Of a DNA stretch of 64,000 nucleotides, positions 39,800 to 51,517 are shown one piece after another. Every line of letters starts with the position of its first letter. The stretch's first letter is position 1. Source of the DNA: Brenneria bubanii (GTDB lineage Bacteria; Pseudomonadota; Gammaproteobacteria; Enterobacterales; Enterobacteriaceae). The DNA is taken from positions 1-64,000 of the forward strand of contig NZ_JAKMAJ010000016.1 in NCBI RefSeq assembly GCF_022378355.1. The letters run 5' to 3'. The position numbers were made by a program, and so were the translations under genes. Under the pieces are notes generated by a model, which saw only the letters and a program-made list of their open reading frames with translations, did no database searches and was not told where the DNA came from.

Positions 39800-40777
39800 A
39801 TGAAGCCGATTTTTAGCAGGGGCCCTTCCCTGCAACTACGACTTTTTCTTGCTGTCGTTACCGCGATTTTCGTGATCATTGCTGACAGTCGGCTTGGTGC
39901 CTTCGTTCACATCAGAACATATATGGATACCGCCGTCAGCCCATTCTATTTTCTGGCAAACGGCCCGCGCCAGGTGCTGGATAATATGTCAGAATCTTTG
40001 GCTTCTCGTGAACAACTGGGATTGGAAAATACCGCGTTGCGTCAGGAGTTGCTGATGAAAAACAGTGATTTACTGTTGCTGGGGCAACTCAAACAAGAAA
40101 ATGCCCGGTTACGTGAACTGCTGGGTTCTCCGCTGCGTCAGGATGAGCAAAAAATAGTGACTCAGGTGCTTTCTGCCGGCACCGATCCCTATAGCGATCA
40201 GGTCGTCATTGATAAAGGCCAGGTAAACGGCGTGTATGAAGGTCAGCCGGTGATCAGCGATAAAGGCGTGGTGGGCCAGGTGGTGGCCGTCGGGCAGTTT
40301 ACCAGCCGGGTTTTGTTGATTTGCGATGTTTCCCATGCGCTGCCGATTCAGGTACTGCGCAACGATATCCGCGTGATCGCCGCCGGTAATGGCTGTACTG
40401 ACGACCTGCAACTGGAACACCTGCCCAATAACACGGATATTCGCGTCGGCGACGTACTGGTGACGTCCGGGCTGGGAGGACGCTTCCCTGAAGGGTATCC
40501 TGTCGCGGTGGTATCATCGGTGAAAATTGATACCCAGCGCGCTTATACCGTGATTCAGGCGCGTCCGACCGCCGGTTTGCAACGGCTGCGCTATCTGCTG
40601 CTGCTGTGGGGCGTGGAAAAAAATTCCGGCGTCGCGCTACCGCCGGCCGAGGTTCACCGGGTCGCGAATGAACGACTGATGCAGATGATGCCTCAGGTCT
40701 TACCTTCTCCCGATGAGATGGGGCCGCCGGCGGCGGCGGTCGATCCTGCTGCTACGCCACCGGGAGTACGCCAATGA
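39800..40777 (+). CDS. mreC: Rod shape-determining protein MreC
   Basis: 325-residue bitopic membrane protein (E. coli 367): one membrane segment (about 12-30), a periplasmic coiled coil (about 68-105, [15 protein letters not shown]), and two beta domains containing [17 protein letters not shown] and [16 protein letters not shown]. The C-terminal Pro/Ala-rich tail is shorter than in E. coli. It bridges MreB, MreD and the elongation synthases. Confidence 0.96.
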   Translation: MKPIFSRGPSLQLRLFLAVVTAIFVIIADSRLGAFVHIRTYMDTAVSPFYFLANGPRQVLDNMSESLASREQLGLENTALRQELLMKNSDLLLLGQLKQENARLRELLGSPLRQDEQKIVTQVLSAGTDPYSDQVVIDKGQVNGVYEGQPVISDKGVVGQVVAVGQFTSRVLLICDVSHALPIQVLRNDIRVIAAGNGCTDDLQLEHLPNNTDIRVGDVLVTSGLGGRFPEGYPVAVVSSVKIDTQRAYTVIQARPTAGLQRLRYLLLLWGVEKNSGVALPPAEVHRVANERLMQMMPQVLPSPDEMGPPAAAVDPAATPPGVRQ

Positions 40778-41262
40778 ATCGCTATCGACGACATGGTAAC
40801 TGGATTATCTGGCTCTCTTTCCTCATCGCCATGTTGTTGCAGATTATGCCGTGGCCTGAGCAGATCTATATGTATCGTCCCTCATGGCTGACGCTGTTTC
40901 TTATTTATTGGGTGATGGCGCTGCCGCATCGGGTTAATGTGGGAACCGGATTTGTGCTCGGCATGGTGATGGACTTGGTTTTGGGCTCGACGCTGGGCGT
41001 TCGGGCGCTGGCGCTGAGTATCGTCGCTTACCTGGTTTCGTTTAAATTTCAACTGTTTCGGAATATGGCATTATGGCAGCAAGCATTGATTGTCATGCTG
41101 CTTTCGTTACTGATGGATTTGATTGTGTTCTGGGCGGAGTTTCTGGTGATTAACATCGCATTTCGCCCGGAAACGTTCTGGAATAGCGTGGTCGACGGCG
41201 TGCTCTGGCCGTGGCTGTTTCTGCTAATGCGCAAAATACGCCGTCAGTTTACCGTGCAATAA
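40774..41262 (+). CDS. mreD: Rod shape-determining protein MreD
   Basis: 162 residues as in E. coli, with five to six membrane segments and the conserved core [21 protein letters not shown] (about 58-78). Its start overlaps the mreC stop as ATGA, so the two are translationally coupled. Confidence 0.96.
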   Translation: MNRYRRHGNWIIWLSFLIAMLLQIMPWPEQIYMYRPSWLTLFLIYWVMALPHRVNVGTGFVLGMVMDLVLGSTLGVRALALSIVAYLVSFKFQLFRNMALWQQALIVMLLSLLMDLIVFWAEFLVINIAFRPETFWNSVVDGVLWPWLFLLMRKIRRQFTVQ

Positions 41263-41270
41263 GGCTGCTC

Positions 41271-41864
41271 ATGACTCAACTTTATCTGGCATCTTCCTCC
41301 CCCCGCCGGCGCGAGCTGCTGACGCTGCTCGACATTCCTTTCTTGCTTTTGAACGCGGCGGTGGAGGAGCGTCGTTTGCCGAATGAAGCGGCGGAGACCT
41401 ATGTTCGTCGGCTCGCGCATGAAAAAGCGGCGGCAGGCGTGGCGGTCGCGCCGGCGGATTTACCCGTGCTGGGCGCCGATACTATTGTGGTATTGAATGG
41501 ACAAGTACTGGAAAAACCACGGAATGAGGCCCATGCTGAACAGATGCTGACACAGCTTTCCGGGCAACAGCATCAGGTGATGACCGCCGTGGCGCTGGCC
41601 GATAAGCACGATATTTTAAGCAGTCTGGTTGTTACTGATGTCGTTTTTCGCACGCTGTCCCGTCAGGACATCGCCCGCTATATCGCCAGCGGTGAGCCGA
41701 TGGACAAAGCCGGCGCCTACGGCATTCAGGGCAAGGGCGGATGCTTTGTGAAGTCAATCAAGGGAAGTTACCACGCAGTGGTAGGACTGCCGCTGGTGGA
41801 AACCGAAGAGTTGTTCAGTAATTTTGCTGCATTGCGGATTGCAAGAGGAAAACATGACTGCTGA
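41271..41864 (+). CDS. maf: Nucleoside triphosphate pyrophosphatase YhdE (Maf family)
   Basis: 197-residue house-cleaning pyrophosphatase. The E. coli homologue YhdE hydrolyses dTTP and UTP and modified pyrimidine nucleotides. The N-terminal phosphate loop is [10 protein letters not shown] (8-17), with the metal and substrate segments [16 protein letters not shown] and [10 protein letters not shown]. It starts 8 bp after mreD; a longer frame overlapping mreD is not used. Confidence 0.95.
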   Translation: MTQLYLASSSPRRRELLTLLDIPFLLLNAAVEERRLPNEAAETYVRRLAHEKAAAGVAVAPADLPVLGADTIVVLNGQVLEKPRNEAHAEQMLTQLSGQQHQVMTAVALADKHDILSSLVVTDVVFRTLSRQDIARYIASGEPMDKAGAYGIQGKGGCFVKSIKGSYHAVVGLPLVETEELFSNFAALRIARGKHDC

Positions 41865-43323
41865 GTTACTGGTAAACGTCACGCCATCAGAGACGCGGGT
41901 TGCTTATATCGATGGCGGTATTTTGCAGGAAATCCATATCGAGCGCGAAGCCAAACGCGGCATCGTCGGTAATATCTATAAAGGCCGGGTGAGTCGGGTA
42001 TTGCCAGGGATGCAGGCGGCTTTTGTCGATATCGGGCTGGATAAGGCCGCCTTCCTGCACGCATCCGACATTATGCCGCATACGGAATGCGTCGCCGGTG
42101 ACGAACAGAAAAACTTTCATGTACGCGATATCGCCGAGCTGGTTCGCCAGGGGCAGGATCTGATGGTGCAGGTGGTTAAGGACCCGTTAGGCACCAAAGG
42201 CGCCCGGCTGACGACGGATATCACGTTGCCGTCGCGCTATCTGGTCTTTATGCCGGGCGCTTCCCACGTCGGCGTTTCCCAGCGCATCGAAAGCGAAGTC
42301 GAGCGTGAACGCTTGAAAAAAACGGTCGCCGACTATTGCGACGAGCACGGCGGTTTTATCATCCGCACCGCCGCCGAAGGGATCGGCGAGGAAGAGCTTT
42401 CTCAGGATGCCGCATTTTTAAAGCGGTTATGGATCAAGGTCATGGAGCGAAAAAAACGCAACCAGACCAAGTATAAACTCTATGGCGAAGTGGCGTTGGC
42501 GCAGCGTGTTCTGCGTGATTTCGCCGGCGAGGCGCTGGATCGTATCCGCGTGGATTCCAAATTGACCTATGACTCGCTATTGGAGTTTACGGCGGAATAT
42601 ATTCCGGAAATGACCAATAAGCTGGAGCACTACGCCGGTAAGCAGCCGATTTTCGATCTGTTTGATGTGGAAAATGAAATCCAGCGGGCGCTGGAAAGAA
42701 AAGTAGAACTAAAATCAGGCGGTTATTTGATTATTGACCAGACCGAAGCCATGACTACCATCGATATCAATACCGGGGCATTCGTCGGTCATCGCAATCT
42801 GGATGAAACCATTTTCAACACCAATATCGAAGCGACCCAGGCGATAGCGCGGCAGTTGCGCTTGCGCAATCTCGGCGGCATTATCATCATCGATTTCATT
42901 GATATGAATAACGAAGATCACCGTCGCCGCGTGCTGCATTCCCTGGAACAGGCGTTAAGTAAAGATCGGGTAAAAACCAGTATTAATGGTTTCTCTCAAC
43001 TAGGATTAGTGGAGATGACGCGCAAGCGAACCCGTGAGAGTATTGAACACGTATTATGCTACGAATGCCCGACTTGCCATGGGCGCGGCACGGTGAAAAC
43101 CATTGAGAGCGTTTGCTATGAGATTATGCGTGAAATTGTTCGCGTTCACCATGCTTATGATACCGATCGCTTCCTGGTCTATGCCTCGCCGAGGGTGGGA
43201 GAAGCGCTGAAAAGCGAAGAGTCGCACGCGCTGGCCGAAGTTGAAATTTTCGTCGGCAAGCAGGTCAAAGTGCAGATTGAACCGCTGTATAGCCAGGAGC
43301 AGTTCGACGTAGTCATGATGTAG
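41854..43323 (+). CDS. rng: Ribonuclease G
   Basis: 489-residue endoribonuclease, identical in length to E. coli RNase G, that matures the 5' end of 16S rRNA. S1 RNA-binding domain (about 35-130), catalytic DNase-I-like region with the metal-binding D in TIDINTGAF (about 302-310) and [13 protein letters not shown] (347 region), and the zinc-link cysteines in [18 protein letters not shown] precedes the ATG, which overlaps the maf end by 11 bases. Confidence 0.97.
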   Translation: MTAELLVNVTPSETRVAYIDGGILQEIHIEREAKRGIVGNIYKGRVSRVLPGMQAAFVDIGLDKAAFLHASDIMPHTECVAGDEQKNFHVRDIAELVRQGQDLMVQVVKDPLGTKGARLTTDITLPSRYLVFMPGASHVGVSQRIESEVERERLKKTVADYCDEHGGFIIRTAAEGIGEEELSQDAAFLKRLWIKVMERKKRNQTKYKLYGEVALAQRVLRDFAGEALDRIRVDSKLTYDSLLEFTAEYIPEMTNKLEHYAGKQPIFDLFDVENEIQRALERKVELKSGGYLIIDQTEAMTTIDINTGAFVGHRNLDETIFNTNIEATQAIARQLRLRNLGGIIIIDFIDMNNEDHRRRVLHSLEQALSKDRVKTSINGFSQLGLVEMTRKRTRESIEHVLCYECPTCHGRGTVKTIESVCYEIMREIVRVHHAYDTDRFLVYASPRVGEALKSEESHALAEVEIFVGKQVKVQIEPLYSQEQFDVVMM

Positions 43324-43524
43324 ATTAATTTGCGGCTCACGTCAGCCACGGCGCGTTCTTCCTGGTTCGCACTGGCAGCCCCCCCTGATGAAATCAAGCC
43401 CGGAGTCGGGGGCATGCGGCGATGAGGCTAGGTTTTTGCGCCGTGGTCATTCCGGTAACTCGATTTTGGCTAGTGATGAAAGCGGCTTTCGCTCGTCGTC
43501 GGTGACGAAAACAAGGAGAAATAC

Positions 43525-46500
43525 GTGAGGCGACTGCCCGGAATATTATTAGCAACGGGCGCCACTCTTATCGTGATTATTGCGCTGTTCGTCAGCGGGT
43601 TAAGATTGGTGCTGCCGCAGCTCGATAGCTTCCGACCACAGCTGGTGGCATGGGCTCAGTCTGTCTCAGGCGTGCCGCTGAAGCTCGGCTCGCTCAAAGG
43701 CAGCTGGGAATCTTTCGGTCCGACGCTGGAAATTGAAAAGTTTCAAACCACCCTGCCGGAGTCCGATTTGCGGGTGGAGCGTATTACGCTGGCGCTGGAT
43801 GTCTGGCAATCTTTACTGCATGGGCGCTGGCAGTTTCGCGATCTCACGTTCTATCAGCTACGGCTTAATCTCAATACCACGCTGAGCCGGCAACGCCAGG
43901 ACGGCGACCTGATGGCTTCAGGCCGGTTGAATGACCTTTTCCTGCGCCAATTCGACCATTTCGATCTACGCGACAGCCATATCTCGTTTCTTACGCCGTC
44001 CGGTTCGCATGCGGAATTCAGCATACCTCAATTAACCTGGCTGAACGCCAATCAGCGGCACCGCGCGGAAGGTCTGATCAGCCTGTCGAGCTTTAACGGT
44101 CAGCACGGCGTGGTTCAGATGAGGATGGACCTGGACGACGCGCAGGGACGGCTCAATGACGGCTCCATTTATCTTCAGGCCGACAACATCGACATGAAGC
44201 CCTGGCTGAGCCGCTGGATGAAGCACAATACCGGTCTGGAAAGCGCGGATTTCAGCCTGTCGGCCTGGCTTAAGGTCAACGGGGGCGATGTTCACGGCGC
44301 AGACGTGTTTCTTAATCAGGGTGCCGCCAGCTGGCTCGAAGGTGAACAGACGCATCGTTTGAGCGTGGACGACATGGTTTTGCACGTCGGCCGTCAGGAT
44401 AACGGCTGGCGGTTGGCCGTGCCAACGCTGAATCTGGCAACCGATGGCGTAGCCTGGCCAAAGGGACAACTCTCCGCCCTTTGGCTGCCGAAACCTGAAC
44501 ATGCGCCCGACTCCGACAACCAGGAAGAACTGCGTATTCGCGCCAGCAACCTGGATTTAACCCGTCTGGGTAGCGTGCTGCCGTTGCTTGCCACCACCAC
44601 CCCCACGCTGAAAGCGCGTTGGGATGCGATGCAGCCAAAGGGCGTTCTTGATTCTCTGGCGCTGGATATTCCCCTGCATCAAGCGGAAAAAAGTCGTTTT
44701 CAGGCGCACTGGCGGGATGTCAGCTGGCGGGCGTGGCAGCGTTTGCCGGGCGTGGATCATTTATCAGGCTCCGCGCGCGGCAGCGCCGGGCGCGGACGCC
44801 TGGAGCTGGCATTGGCAAATAGCCAGTTGCCCAATAACGGTATGTTCAGGGCGCCGCTGGAAATCAATCAGGCCAGCGCGGCGATCGACTGGCGTTACAA
44901 CAGTCAGGGCTGGGAACTTTGGAGCCATGGACTGGATGTTCAGGCTAAATCGCTATGGGTAAACGGTGATTTCCATTATCAGCAACCTGAAACTGGCGAA
45001 CCAAGACTGGATATTCTGGCCGGCCTGCGTCTGACGGATGCCGCCGACGCCTGGCGTTATTACCCGGAACCTTTTATGGGCGCGCATCTTGTCGATTATC
45101 TGAGCGGTGCGCTGAAGGGCGGAGCCGTGGATAACGGCACCTTGATATTCGCCGGTAATCCGCAGCGCTTTCCCTACCCCCATAACGAAGGGCAGTTTCA
45201 AGTATGGGTGCCGGTCAAACATTCCACTTTTGAGTTTCAGCCGGGTTGGCCCGCCTTGACGCAGTTGGATATCGACCTCGATTTCGCCAACAACGGTTTA
45301 TGGATGCAGGCGCAGCAGACTTCGCTGGGCGAGGTGAATGGCAGAAATATCCGTGCGGTCATTCCCGATTACCACCAGGGACGCTTATTTGTCGACGGCG
45401 ATCTGGCAGGCGAAGGTTCGGATATCGGTCATTATTTCCAGCAGACGCCGCTGAAACCGTCGCTGGGGTCCGCGCTGGAAGAACTGCAAATCGGCGGCGT
45501 GGTAAAAGGAACGATGCATCTGGATATCCCGCTAACGGGGGGGCTGGTGCAGGCGAGCGGTAATATCGCACTGAACGACAACAGCCTTTACCTCAAGCCG
45601 CTATCAACCACGATAAAAAGCCTGACCGGTCAATTCCGTTATGATAACGGCAATCTGCGTAGCGAAACGCTGCAAGCCAATTGGTTAAATCAGCCAATGA
45701 CGGTGAATTTCACCACGGAAGAACAGGATAAGGCGTTTCTGGTTAACGTTGGTCTTCAGGGGGCGTGGCAGCCTGCCCGTTTCCCTGGGCTGCCAAGGCT
45801 GGCGGCCGATAATCTTTCCGGCAGCACCGATTGGAAAAGCACGGTATCGGTGACGTTGCCTCATGGCGGCAAGCCGAACTATAGCGTCGATGTTCTGGCA
45901 TCTCTGGATAAAGTGAGCAGTCACTTACCTGCGCCGCTGGGCAAAGCGGCCGGTGAAAATCTTCCTTTACAGGTCAAGGTTAAGGGCGATCTGAACGGCT
46001 TTGAGGTGTCCGGGCGTCTGGGCAAAGACAATGTCTTCAACAGCCAGTGGTTGCTGAAAGGCGATGCGGTGACGCTGGCGCGGGCCGCCTGGCAAAAAGG
46101 CGCCAAAACGCCGTCCTTACCGGAGGCCTCCGCTCTGGTGCTCGATCTTCCTTCGCTTGATGGCGAGCGCTGGCTTGGATTATTGCCCGCGGCTCGTTCG
46201 TCAATCAGTAGCGATAGGCCAGCGTCGACCAGCCGCTTCCTTTTCCCCGCCGAGATGACCTTGCGTACGCCGTCGCTGAATCTGCTGGGACAGCATTGGC
46301 ACGATTTGTCGGTGACCAGCCAACGTACCCTGAGCAGCGGGAATCGGGTGCTGGTCAAGGGGCGTGAGGTTGACGCCGCGCTTGATATCCCCAATAGCGG
46401 GATATGGCGCAGTGATATTGGTTATCTCTATTATAATCCGCAATGGAAAGGCGATGAGGCGACAAACCCCATCGTACTGGCCGAGAACCGATCGCCGTTG

Positions 46501-47355
46501 AATGAGAAAGGCGTCGACTTTGAGAGCTGGCCGGCATTGCAGATAAATTGCCGGCAGTGTTGGTTCATCGGGCAGAATTTCGGTCAGATTCAGGGCTCCT
46601 TACGGCCAGAAAAAGGGAAATTGATGCTAAGTGATGGCATCATTGATACGGGGAAAGCGCGTCTGACGGTCAACGGCAGCTGGCAGGAAAACGCCGAAGG
46701 CGTCCGCACCTCGCTGAAAGGACGCGTATCGGGCAATAGTTTGATCGAGAATGCCGAGTGGTTTGGCATTGAGACGCCGCTGCGCGCCGGGGCTTTCGAT
46801 GTCGATTACGATCTTTACTGGCGGGGTACGCCCTGGGCGCCGGTAATCGCCAGTCTGAGCGGCATACTGCATACGCGCATCGGCAAAGGCGAGATTGCAG
46901 ACGTGGGTGCCGGACAGGCGGGGCAACTGCTGCGGTTGGTCAGTTTTGATGCGCTGCTGCGTAAGCTTAAATTTGATTTCAGCGATACCTTTGGCCGGGG
47001 TTTTTATTTTGACTCCATTCGCAGCACCGCATGGATCAAAGACGGTGTTTTGCATACCGACGATATGCTGGTTGACGGGTTGGAAGCGGATATCGCCATG
47101 AAGGGCGATGTCGATTTGGCGAATCGCCAGATCAATATGGAAGCGGTGATCGCGCCGGAAATTTCAGCTACCGTGGGGGTGGCAACGGCTTTTGTCATCA
47201 ACCCGGTGGTGGGGGCGGCCGTATTTGCCGCCAGTAAAGTACTGGCGCCGTTATGGAATAAGATTTCGCTGATCCGCTATCAGATTTCCGGTAGCCTTGA
47301 TCAGCCGAAGATTCAGGAAGTACTGCGTGAACCGAGCAACAACAAGGCTGAATAG
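43525..47355 (+). CDS. yhdP: AsmA-like phospholipid transport protein YhdP
   Basis: 1276 residues (E. coli 1266). One N-terminal membrane segment (about 7-27) and a very long periplasmic beta-groove, matching the AsmA/TamB family that bridges inner and outer membrane for phospholipid transport. The C-terminal part with RKLKFDFSDTFGRGFYFDSI and VEAD-type repeats is highly conserved. It starts at GTG with AAGGAG six bases upstream. The 200 bp before it contains a GC-rich imperfect hairpin but no gene. Confidence 0.95.
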   Translation: MRRLPGILLATGATLIVIIALFVSGLRLVLPQLDSFRPQLVAWAQSVSGVPLKLGSLKGSWESFGPTLEIEKFQTTLPESDLRVERITLALDVWQSLLHGRWQFRDLTFYQLRLNLNTTLSRQRQDGDLMASGRLNDLFLRQFDHFDLRDSHISFLTPSGSHAEFSIPQLTWLNANQRHRAEGLISLSSFNGQHGVVQMRMDLDDAQGRLNDGSIYLQADNIDMKPWLSRWMKHNTGLESADFSLSAWLKVNGGDVHGADVFLNQGAASWLEGEQTHRLSVDDMVLHVGRQDNGWRLAVPTLNLATDGVAWPKGQLSALWLPKPEHAPDSDNQEELRIRASNLDLTRLGSVLPLLATTTPTLKARWDAMQPKGVLDSLALDIPLHQAEKSRFQAHWRDVSWRAWQRLPGVDHLSGSARGSAGRGRLELALANSQLPNNGMFRAPLEINQASAAIDWRYNSQGWELWSHGLDVQAKSLWVNGDFHYQQPETGEPRLDILAGLRLTDAADAWRYYPEPFMGAHLVDYLSGALKGGAVDNGTLIFAGNPQRFPYPHNEGQFQVWVPVKHSTFEFQPGWPALTQLDIDLDFANNGLWMQAQQTSLGEVNGRNIRAVIPDYHQGRLFVDGDLAGEGSDIGHYFQQTPLKPSLGSALEELQIGGVVKGTMHLDIPLTGGLVQASGNIALNDNSLYLKPLSTTIKSLTGQFRYDNGNLRSETLQANWLNQPMTVNFTTEEQDKAFLVNVGLQGAWQPARFPGLPRLAADNLSGSTDWKSTVSVTLPHGGKPNYSVDVLASLDKVSSHLPAPLGKAAGENLPLQVKVKGDLNGFEVSGRLGKDNVFNSQWLLKGDAVTLARAAWQKGAKTPSLPEASALVLDLPSLDGERWLGLLPAARSSISSDRPASTSRFLFPAEMTLRTPSLNLLGQHWHDLSVTSQRTLSSGNRVLVKGREVDAALDIPNSGIWRSDIGYLYYNPQWKGDEATNPIVLAENRSPLNEKGVDFESWPALQINCRQCWFIGQNFGQIQGSLRPEKGKLMLSDGIIDTGKARLTVNGSWQENAEGVRTSLKGRVSGNSLIENAEWFGIETPLRAGAFDVDYDLYWRGTPWAPVIASLSGILHTRIGKGEIADVGAGQAGQLLRLVSFDALLRKLKFDFSDTFGRGFYFDSIRSTAWIKDGVLHTDDMLVDGLEADIAMKGDVDLANRQINMEAVIAPEISATVGVATAFVINPVVGAAVFAASKVLAPLWNKISLIRYQISGSLDQPKIQEVLREPSNNKAE

Positions 47356-47488
47356 GGCGATGCCCGTGAGTTAAAATATTCGGATATCTGGGGAAACCAT
47401 GGGACGAGTTATCCCTGGCGGCGAAGAGCGGCATAAAGGGCTAGCGCGGTTCGTTCACCCGACTTCATTTAATAAAGAGTGAAAAACT

Positions 47489-48934
47489 ATGAGTCTGTCT
47501 TTTGTCAGTGAGCAATTACTCACCGCAAACAAGTTGAGTCTTCAAGACCTGTCTTCGGTATTGGGCGTGTTAAATGAGCGTCGTCTGGATTATGCCGACC
47601 TCTATTTTCAGTCCAGCTATCATGAATCCTGGGTGCTGGAAGATCGCATTATCAAGGACGGCTCCTACAATATCGATCAGGGTGTGGGGATCCGCGCCGT
47701 GAGTGGTGAAAAAACGGGTTTTGCCTATGCCGATCAGATCACGCTGAACGCGTTGCATCAGAGTGCGCAGGCGGCGCGCAGTATTGTGCGCGAACAGGGC
47801 AATGGCACGGCGCATACGCTGGGCGAAGTGTCTCACCCCATGCTTTATTCTCGATTTAATCCGCTGGATAGCCTGAGCCGCGAAGACAAGATATCCCTGT
47901 TGCAACGTGCGGATAGCGTGGCTCGCGCCGCCGACGCCCGAGTGCAGGAGGTGACCGCCAGCCTGACCGGCGTGTATGAACTGGTGCTGGTCGCCGCGAC
48001 GGATGGTACGCTGGCGGCGGATGTTCGCCCGCTGGTTCGCCTGTCTATCAGCGTGCTGGTTGAGGAGGACGGCAAACGTGAGCGCGGCGCCAGCGGCGGC
48101 GGCGCGCGTAGCGGTTATGACTATTTCTGGGACCTCGCGGAGGGGGAAGCGCGCGTTGACGCCTGGGCGAAGGAGGCCGTGCGCATGGCGCTGGTTAACC
48201 TGTCAGCGGTTGCGGCGCCGGCAGGTTCCATGCCGGTGGTGCTGGGCGCCGGCTGGCCGGGCGTACTTCTGCATGAGGCGGTAGGACACGGCCTGGAAGG
48301 CGACTTTAACCGCCGTGGCACCTCGGTCTTCAGCGGACAGATCGGGGAACTGGTGGCATCCGAACTTTGTACGGTGGTTGACGACGGTACGCTGGATGGC
48401 CGCCGTGGTTCACTGGCGATGGATGACGAAGGGGTGCCTGGACAGTATAACGTACTGATAGAGAACGGCGTTCTGAAAGGGTATATGCAGGACAAACTCA
48501 ACGCCCGTCTGATGGGGGTCGCACCGACAGGAAATGGCCGCCGCGAATCCTATGCGCATTTGCCGATGCCGCGGATGACCAACACTTACATGCTGGACGG
48601 AAAATCAACGCCGGAAGAGATTATCGCCAGCGTTGATTATGGTCTGTATGCGCCGAATTTCGGCGGCGGTCAGGTGGATATTACCTCCGGTAAGTTCGTC
48701 TTCTCCACGTCGGAAGCTTACCTGATCGAAAAAGGCCGCATCACCAGCCCGGTGAAAGGCGCGACGCTTATTGGTTCCGGTATTGAGGCCATGCAGCAGA
48801 TTTCGATGGTAGGCAACGACCTGTCGCTGGATAAAGGCGTGGGCGTCTGTGGTAAAGAAGGCCAGAGTCTGCCGGTGGGCGTAGGGCAGCCGACATTGAA
48901 GCTGGACAACCTTACCGTGGGCGGTACGGCGTAA
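47489..48934 (+). CDS. tldD: Metalloprotease subunit TldD
   Basis: 481 residues as in E. coli. TldD forms a heterodimeric zinc protease with TldE/PmbA, which processes microcin B17 and degrades CcdA. The zinc motif HExxxH is seen at H262-E263-A-V-G-H266 in [13 protein letters not shown]. Its partner pmbA is at 54692-56032, separated by the chemoreceptor and phosphodiesterase genes. Confidence 0.97.
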   Translation: MSLSFVSEQLLTANKLSLQDLSSVLGVLNERRLDYADLYFQSSYHESWVLEDRIIKDGSYNIDQGVGIRAVSGEKTGFAYADQITLNALHQSAQAARSIVREQGNGTAHTLGEVSHPMLYSRFNPLDSLSREDKISLLQRADSVARAADARVQEVTASLTGVYELVLVAATDGTLAADVRPLVRLSISVLVEEDGKRERGASGGGARSGYDYFWDLAEGEARVDAWAKEAVRMALVNLSAVAAPAGSMPVVLGAGWPGVLLHEAVGHGLEGDFNRRGTSVFSGQIGELVASELCTVVDDGTLDGRRGSLAMDDEGVPGQYNVLIENGVLKGYMQDKLNARLMGVAPTGNGRRESYAHLPMPRMTNTYMLDGKSTPEEIIASVDYGLYAPNFGGGQVDITSGKFVFSTSEAYLIEKGRITSPVKGATLIGSGIEAMQQISMVGNDLSLDKGVGVCGKEGQSLPVGVGQPTLKLDNLTVGGTA

Positions 48935-48958
48935 TCTGATGCCGATAAGCAATTTAAC

Positions 48959-48991
48959 AAGGCGGCGCCGCGCTAGGTTGCCGCCTTTTTT
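48959..48991 (+). terminator. tldD terminator
   Basis: AAGGCGGC (48959-48966) pairs exactly with GCCGCCTT (48980-48987) and continues into a six-T tract, 24 bases past the stop codon. Confidence 0.92.
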
Positions 48992-49670
48992 GTATGATAA
49001 ATAAGGCGATAGCATCATTTTCAGTACCTATGCGCGCTGGTCCTATGCCGGGGATATTTCGTTAATCGACAGGATACGTTTGTGCTGAGATCTTTCTCTG
49101 CCGGGTATTATTGGGGGATGGGTATTAAACAATCTTAATTAAATATATCCCGATAGTAAAAAACAGTATTAGGCTGTGATGGTCACTCAAGGTTTTTTCT
49201 CATCGGAGATGGGCGCTGTTTTATTTAAATAGATAAAAATCAGCGAGCCGTATCACTAGCGAGAATGAAAATTGATTATCATTCGATGTTGTTGTCCAAA
49301 CGGGCTGAATTTTTTTCATTACGGCGTGACGGGTGCCGACGATATTGTCATTGACGGTGAATATTTTTTCGAAATTTTTACATAAGTAACCCACAAAGCG
49401 CGATGGCGTAATAATCCTCATTTTTATGACTCTTTGATTTTTATATTAACTCTGCAATCGCTATAAGATTAATGATTATCATATGTGTTACAAAATCGTG
49501 ATATTTAATCCTGTCATTATCTTTCCTCAGCTTATTATAAATACAAGTCATTAGTTTTTTTTCATAGTCAAATGAAACAAAAATGGTTTCATAATGAGAT
49601 TATTTCAATGCACAATAGCAAATCTATAATATTACCCGCTATCAATGTGGGTAACTTCGAGATCATTGTC
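48992..49670. other. Long A/T-rich gene-free region before the chemoreceptor
   Basis: About 680 bp with strongly lowered GC and no convincing gene. A 66-codon minus-strand frame (49221-49421) lacks a ribosome-binding site and any recognisable sequence. Two segments, TTGATTATCATTC near 49272 and AATGATTATCATA near 49471, resemble the core of a Fur box but each matches only about 12 of 19 consensus positions. Confidence 0.5.
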
Positions 49671-49697
49671 TTAATTGAATTTTTATGCGGGGGATAA
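49671..49697 (+). promoter_or_regulatory. Candidate sigma-28 (FliA) promoter of the chemoreceptor
   Basis: TTAA (49671-49674), 15 bases, then GGGGATAA (49690-49697) resembles the flagellar consensus TAAA-N15-GCCGATAA with three mismatches. It is 78 bp before the start codon of a chemoreceptor, a typical FliA target. Confidence 0.4.
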
Positions 49698-49775
49698 TCT
49701 TAAATAAGGCGTTTGAGATAAAGATTTATCAAATCAGGACGATAGTCACCGTTGCAAATATTTTTGGAGGTGACA

Positions 49776-51374
49776 ATGTTCAAGAAGTTAAAAATAAGTC
49801 TAGGGTTGACTATAATTATAGGATTGTTCAGCCTTTCACTCATCGCTGTCAGTGTTTTCAGTATCAATGCCCTGACTAAAAGTAAAGATGCGCTATATAC
49901 CATAGACAGGATTGAAGGGGATCAGCTTAATCCCCTCAATGCGTTATATTCTGACTTATTAAGTGCCAGGATTGTTCTTTATAACTTAGCCATAGCGAAA
50001 GAAGATCAAAAAAATACAGACGGCATGGGGGACAAAGCGGACTATTATTTGAATTCAGCAAACAAAAACATGGCGATGCTGCACAGTATTGTCCCGGTAA
50101 CGGAACGCGGGCGAGACCTTCGTCTTAATATTGAAAAAGCCTACGATACGTATATAAAAGAAGGCATTACGCCTGCCAAACAGGCTCTGGATTCGGGTAA
50201 TCTGGATCTTTTTTATGAGTTGGTAACGACGACGACTTCAATAAAAGGTGAAATGCTTCAGAAGAGTATTAGCGAGTTTTCTGATTTTGCTCGGACGCTT
50301 GGCGATCGGGAAATCGAACATTCCGTTGATTCCTATAAAATTAATGTAAGCGTGGTGGTGGCCGCCATTATTTTGACCATCGTATTGATTATTCTATCTA
50401 AAATATTAGTGAGTACCGTTATTTTTACTCCGATTAATGAGGCGAAACAGGCCTTTGGCTTCATTGCCAAGGGGGATTTGTCGCTTGATATTCCTCCTCA
50501 GCCTAAAACGGAAATGGGGGGATTGTTGACTTCATTGGAAGATATGAAGCAGTCGCTTAAGGGCATTGTTTCCGATGTCAGGGCGTCTTCTGAAGTTATT
50601 TCCGTCGGTACCCGCCAGATTTCCGCCGGTAATCAGGATTTGTCATCACGTACGGAAGAGCAGGCTTCGTCGATTGAGCAGACGGCGGCCAGCATGGAAG
50701 AGTTAACCTCGTCGGTGAAGCAGAATACGGAAAACACCCGACTGGTCACCGGAATGACGGAAAACATGACCGGATTAGCGGAAAAAAATGGTGAGAACAT
50801 CACCAATATCGTTAACCGGATGCAGGATATCTCTGAGAGCTCGGAGAAAATCTCCAGCATTATCGGCGTGATAGATTCCATCGCCTTTCAAACCAACATA
50901 TTGGCGCTGAATGCCGCGGTTGAAGCGGCCCGGGCCGGTGAGGCAGGAAAAGGTTTTGCGGTGGTGGCCTCCGAGGTGCGCAATCTGGCGCAGCGTAGCG
51001 CGACATCGGCGAAAGAAATCAAAGAGCTGATTGGCGACACCAGTAACAAAATCCAGCAGGGCTCCGCGCTGGCATCCGTATCTGGACAGGATATGGAAAC
51101 CCTACTGGCCGAAGTGAGTAAAGTGAAGGAGTTGGTTTCCGGTATTTCTTTAGCTTCGGAAGAGCAGAGCAAGGGAATCGAGCAGGTGAACGTTGCGGTA
51201 ACGCAGCTGGAGCAGGTGGCGCAGCAAAATGCCGCTCTGGTTGAAGAGGCCTCGTCAGCCACCAGTTCGCTGGCCGATCAGGCCGACCTGTTAGAAGCTT
51301 CAATGCGGGTATTCACCTTATCCGGTATGAACAATATTGCCGCTACCGACCGAATGCTGATCGGCCGGGAATGA
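49776..51374 (+). CDS. Methyl-accepting chemotaxis protein
   Basis: 532-residue transmembrane chemoreceptor. Membrane segments at about 8-30 and 190-212 flank a periplasmic four-helix-bundle domain (Tar-like); HAMP about 213-265; then the cytoplasmic signalling hairpin with the invariant tip [20 protein letters not shown] followed by [20 protein letters not shown]. The tail ends without the NWETF-type pentapeptide, so it does not tether CheR/CheB directly. GGAGGT precedes the ATG by four bases. The base composition is A/T-richer than its neighbours at the 5' end, a sign of separate origin. Ligand unknown. Confidence 0.95.
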   Translation: MFKKLKISLGLTIIIGLFSLSLIAVSVFSINALTKSKDALYTIDRIEGDQLNPLNALYSDLLSARIVLYNLAIAKEDQKNTDGMGDKADYYLNSANKNMAMLHSIVPVTERGRDLRLNIEKAYDTYIKEGITPAKQALDSGNLDLFYELVTTTTSIKGEMLQKSISEFSDFARTLGDREIEHSVDSYKINVSVVVAAIILTIVLIILSKILVSTVIFTPINEAKQAFGFIAKGDLSLDIPPQPKTEMGGLLTSLEDMKQSLKGIVSDVRASSEVISVGTRQISAGNQDLSSRTEEQASSIEQTAASMEELTSSVKQNTENTRLVTGMTENMTGLAEKNGENITNIVNRMQDISESSEKISSIIGVIDSIAFQTNILALNAAVEAARAGEAGKGFAVVASEVRNLAQRSATSAKEIKELIGDTSNKIQQGSALASVSGQDMETLLAEVSKVKELVSGISLASEEQSKGIEQVNVAVTQLEQVAQQNAALVEEASSATSSLADQADLLEASMRVFTLSGMNNIAATDRMLIGRE

Positions 51375-51517
51375 TCGCCTGCCGGCGATTGAGTAGTAAG
51401 TCAGCAAGCGAATTTCAATCGCTGATGTTTGAGGTTGCTAAGCGTTGGGGGTTATCGGCTCCCAACGTGGGTACGCAATAACGATGATGGCTCTGTTTAG
51501 TGAAAGGAGTTCAATTG

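Noticed and set aside
43380-43450. GCCCCC/GGGGGC imperfect hairpin after rng as an intrinsic terminator
   Set aside because: Large irregular loop and no T tract directly after the stem.
49221-49421. 66-codon open frame on the minus strand
   Set aside because: No ribosome-binding site, no recognisable sequence, and it lies in A/T-rich DNA where such frames are less expected but this one has no supporting context.
49260-49490. Two Fur-box-like segments
   Set aside because: Each matches only about 12 of 19 consensus positions and no iron gene is adjacent.
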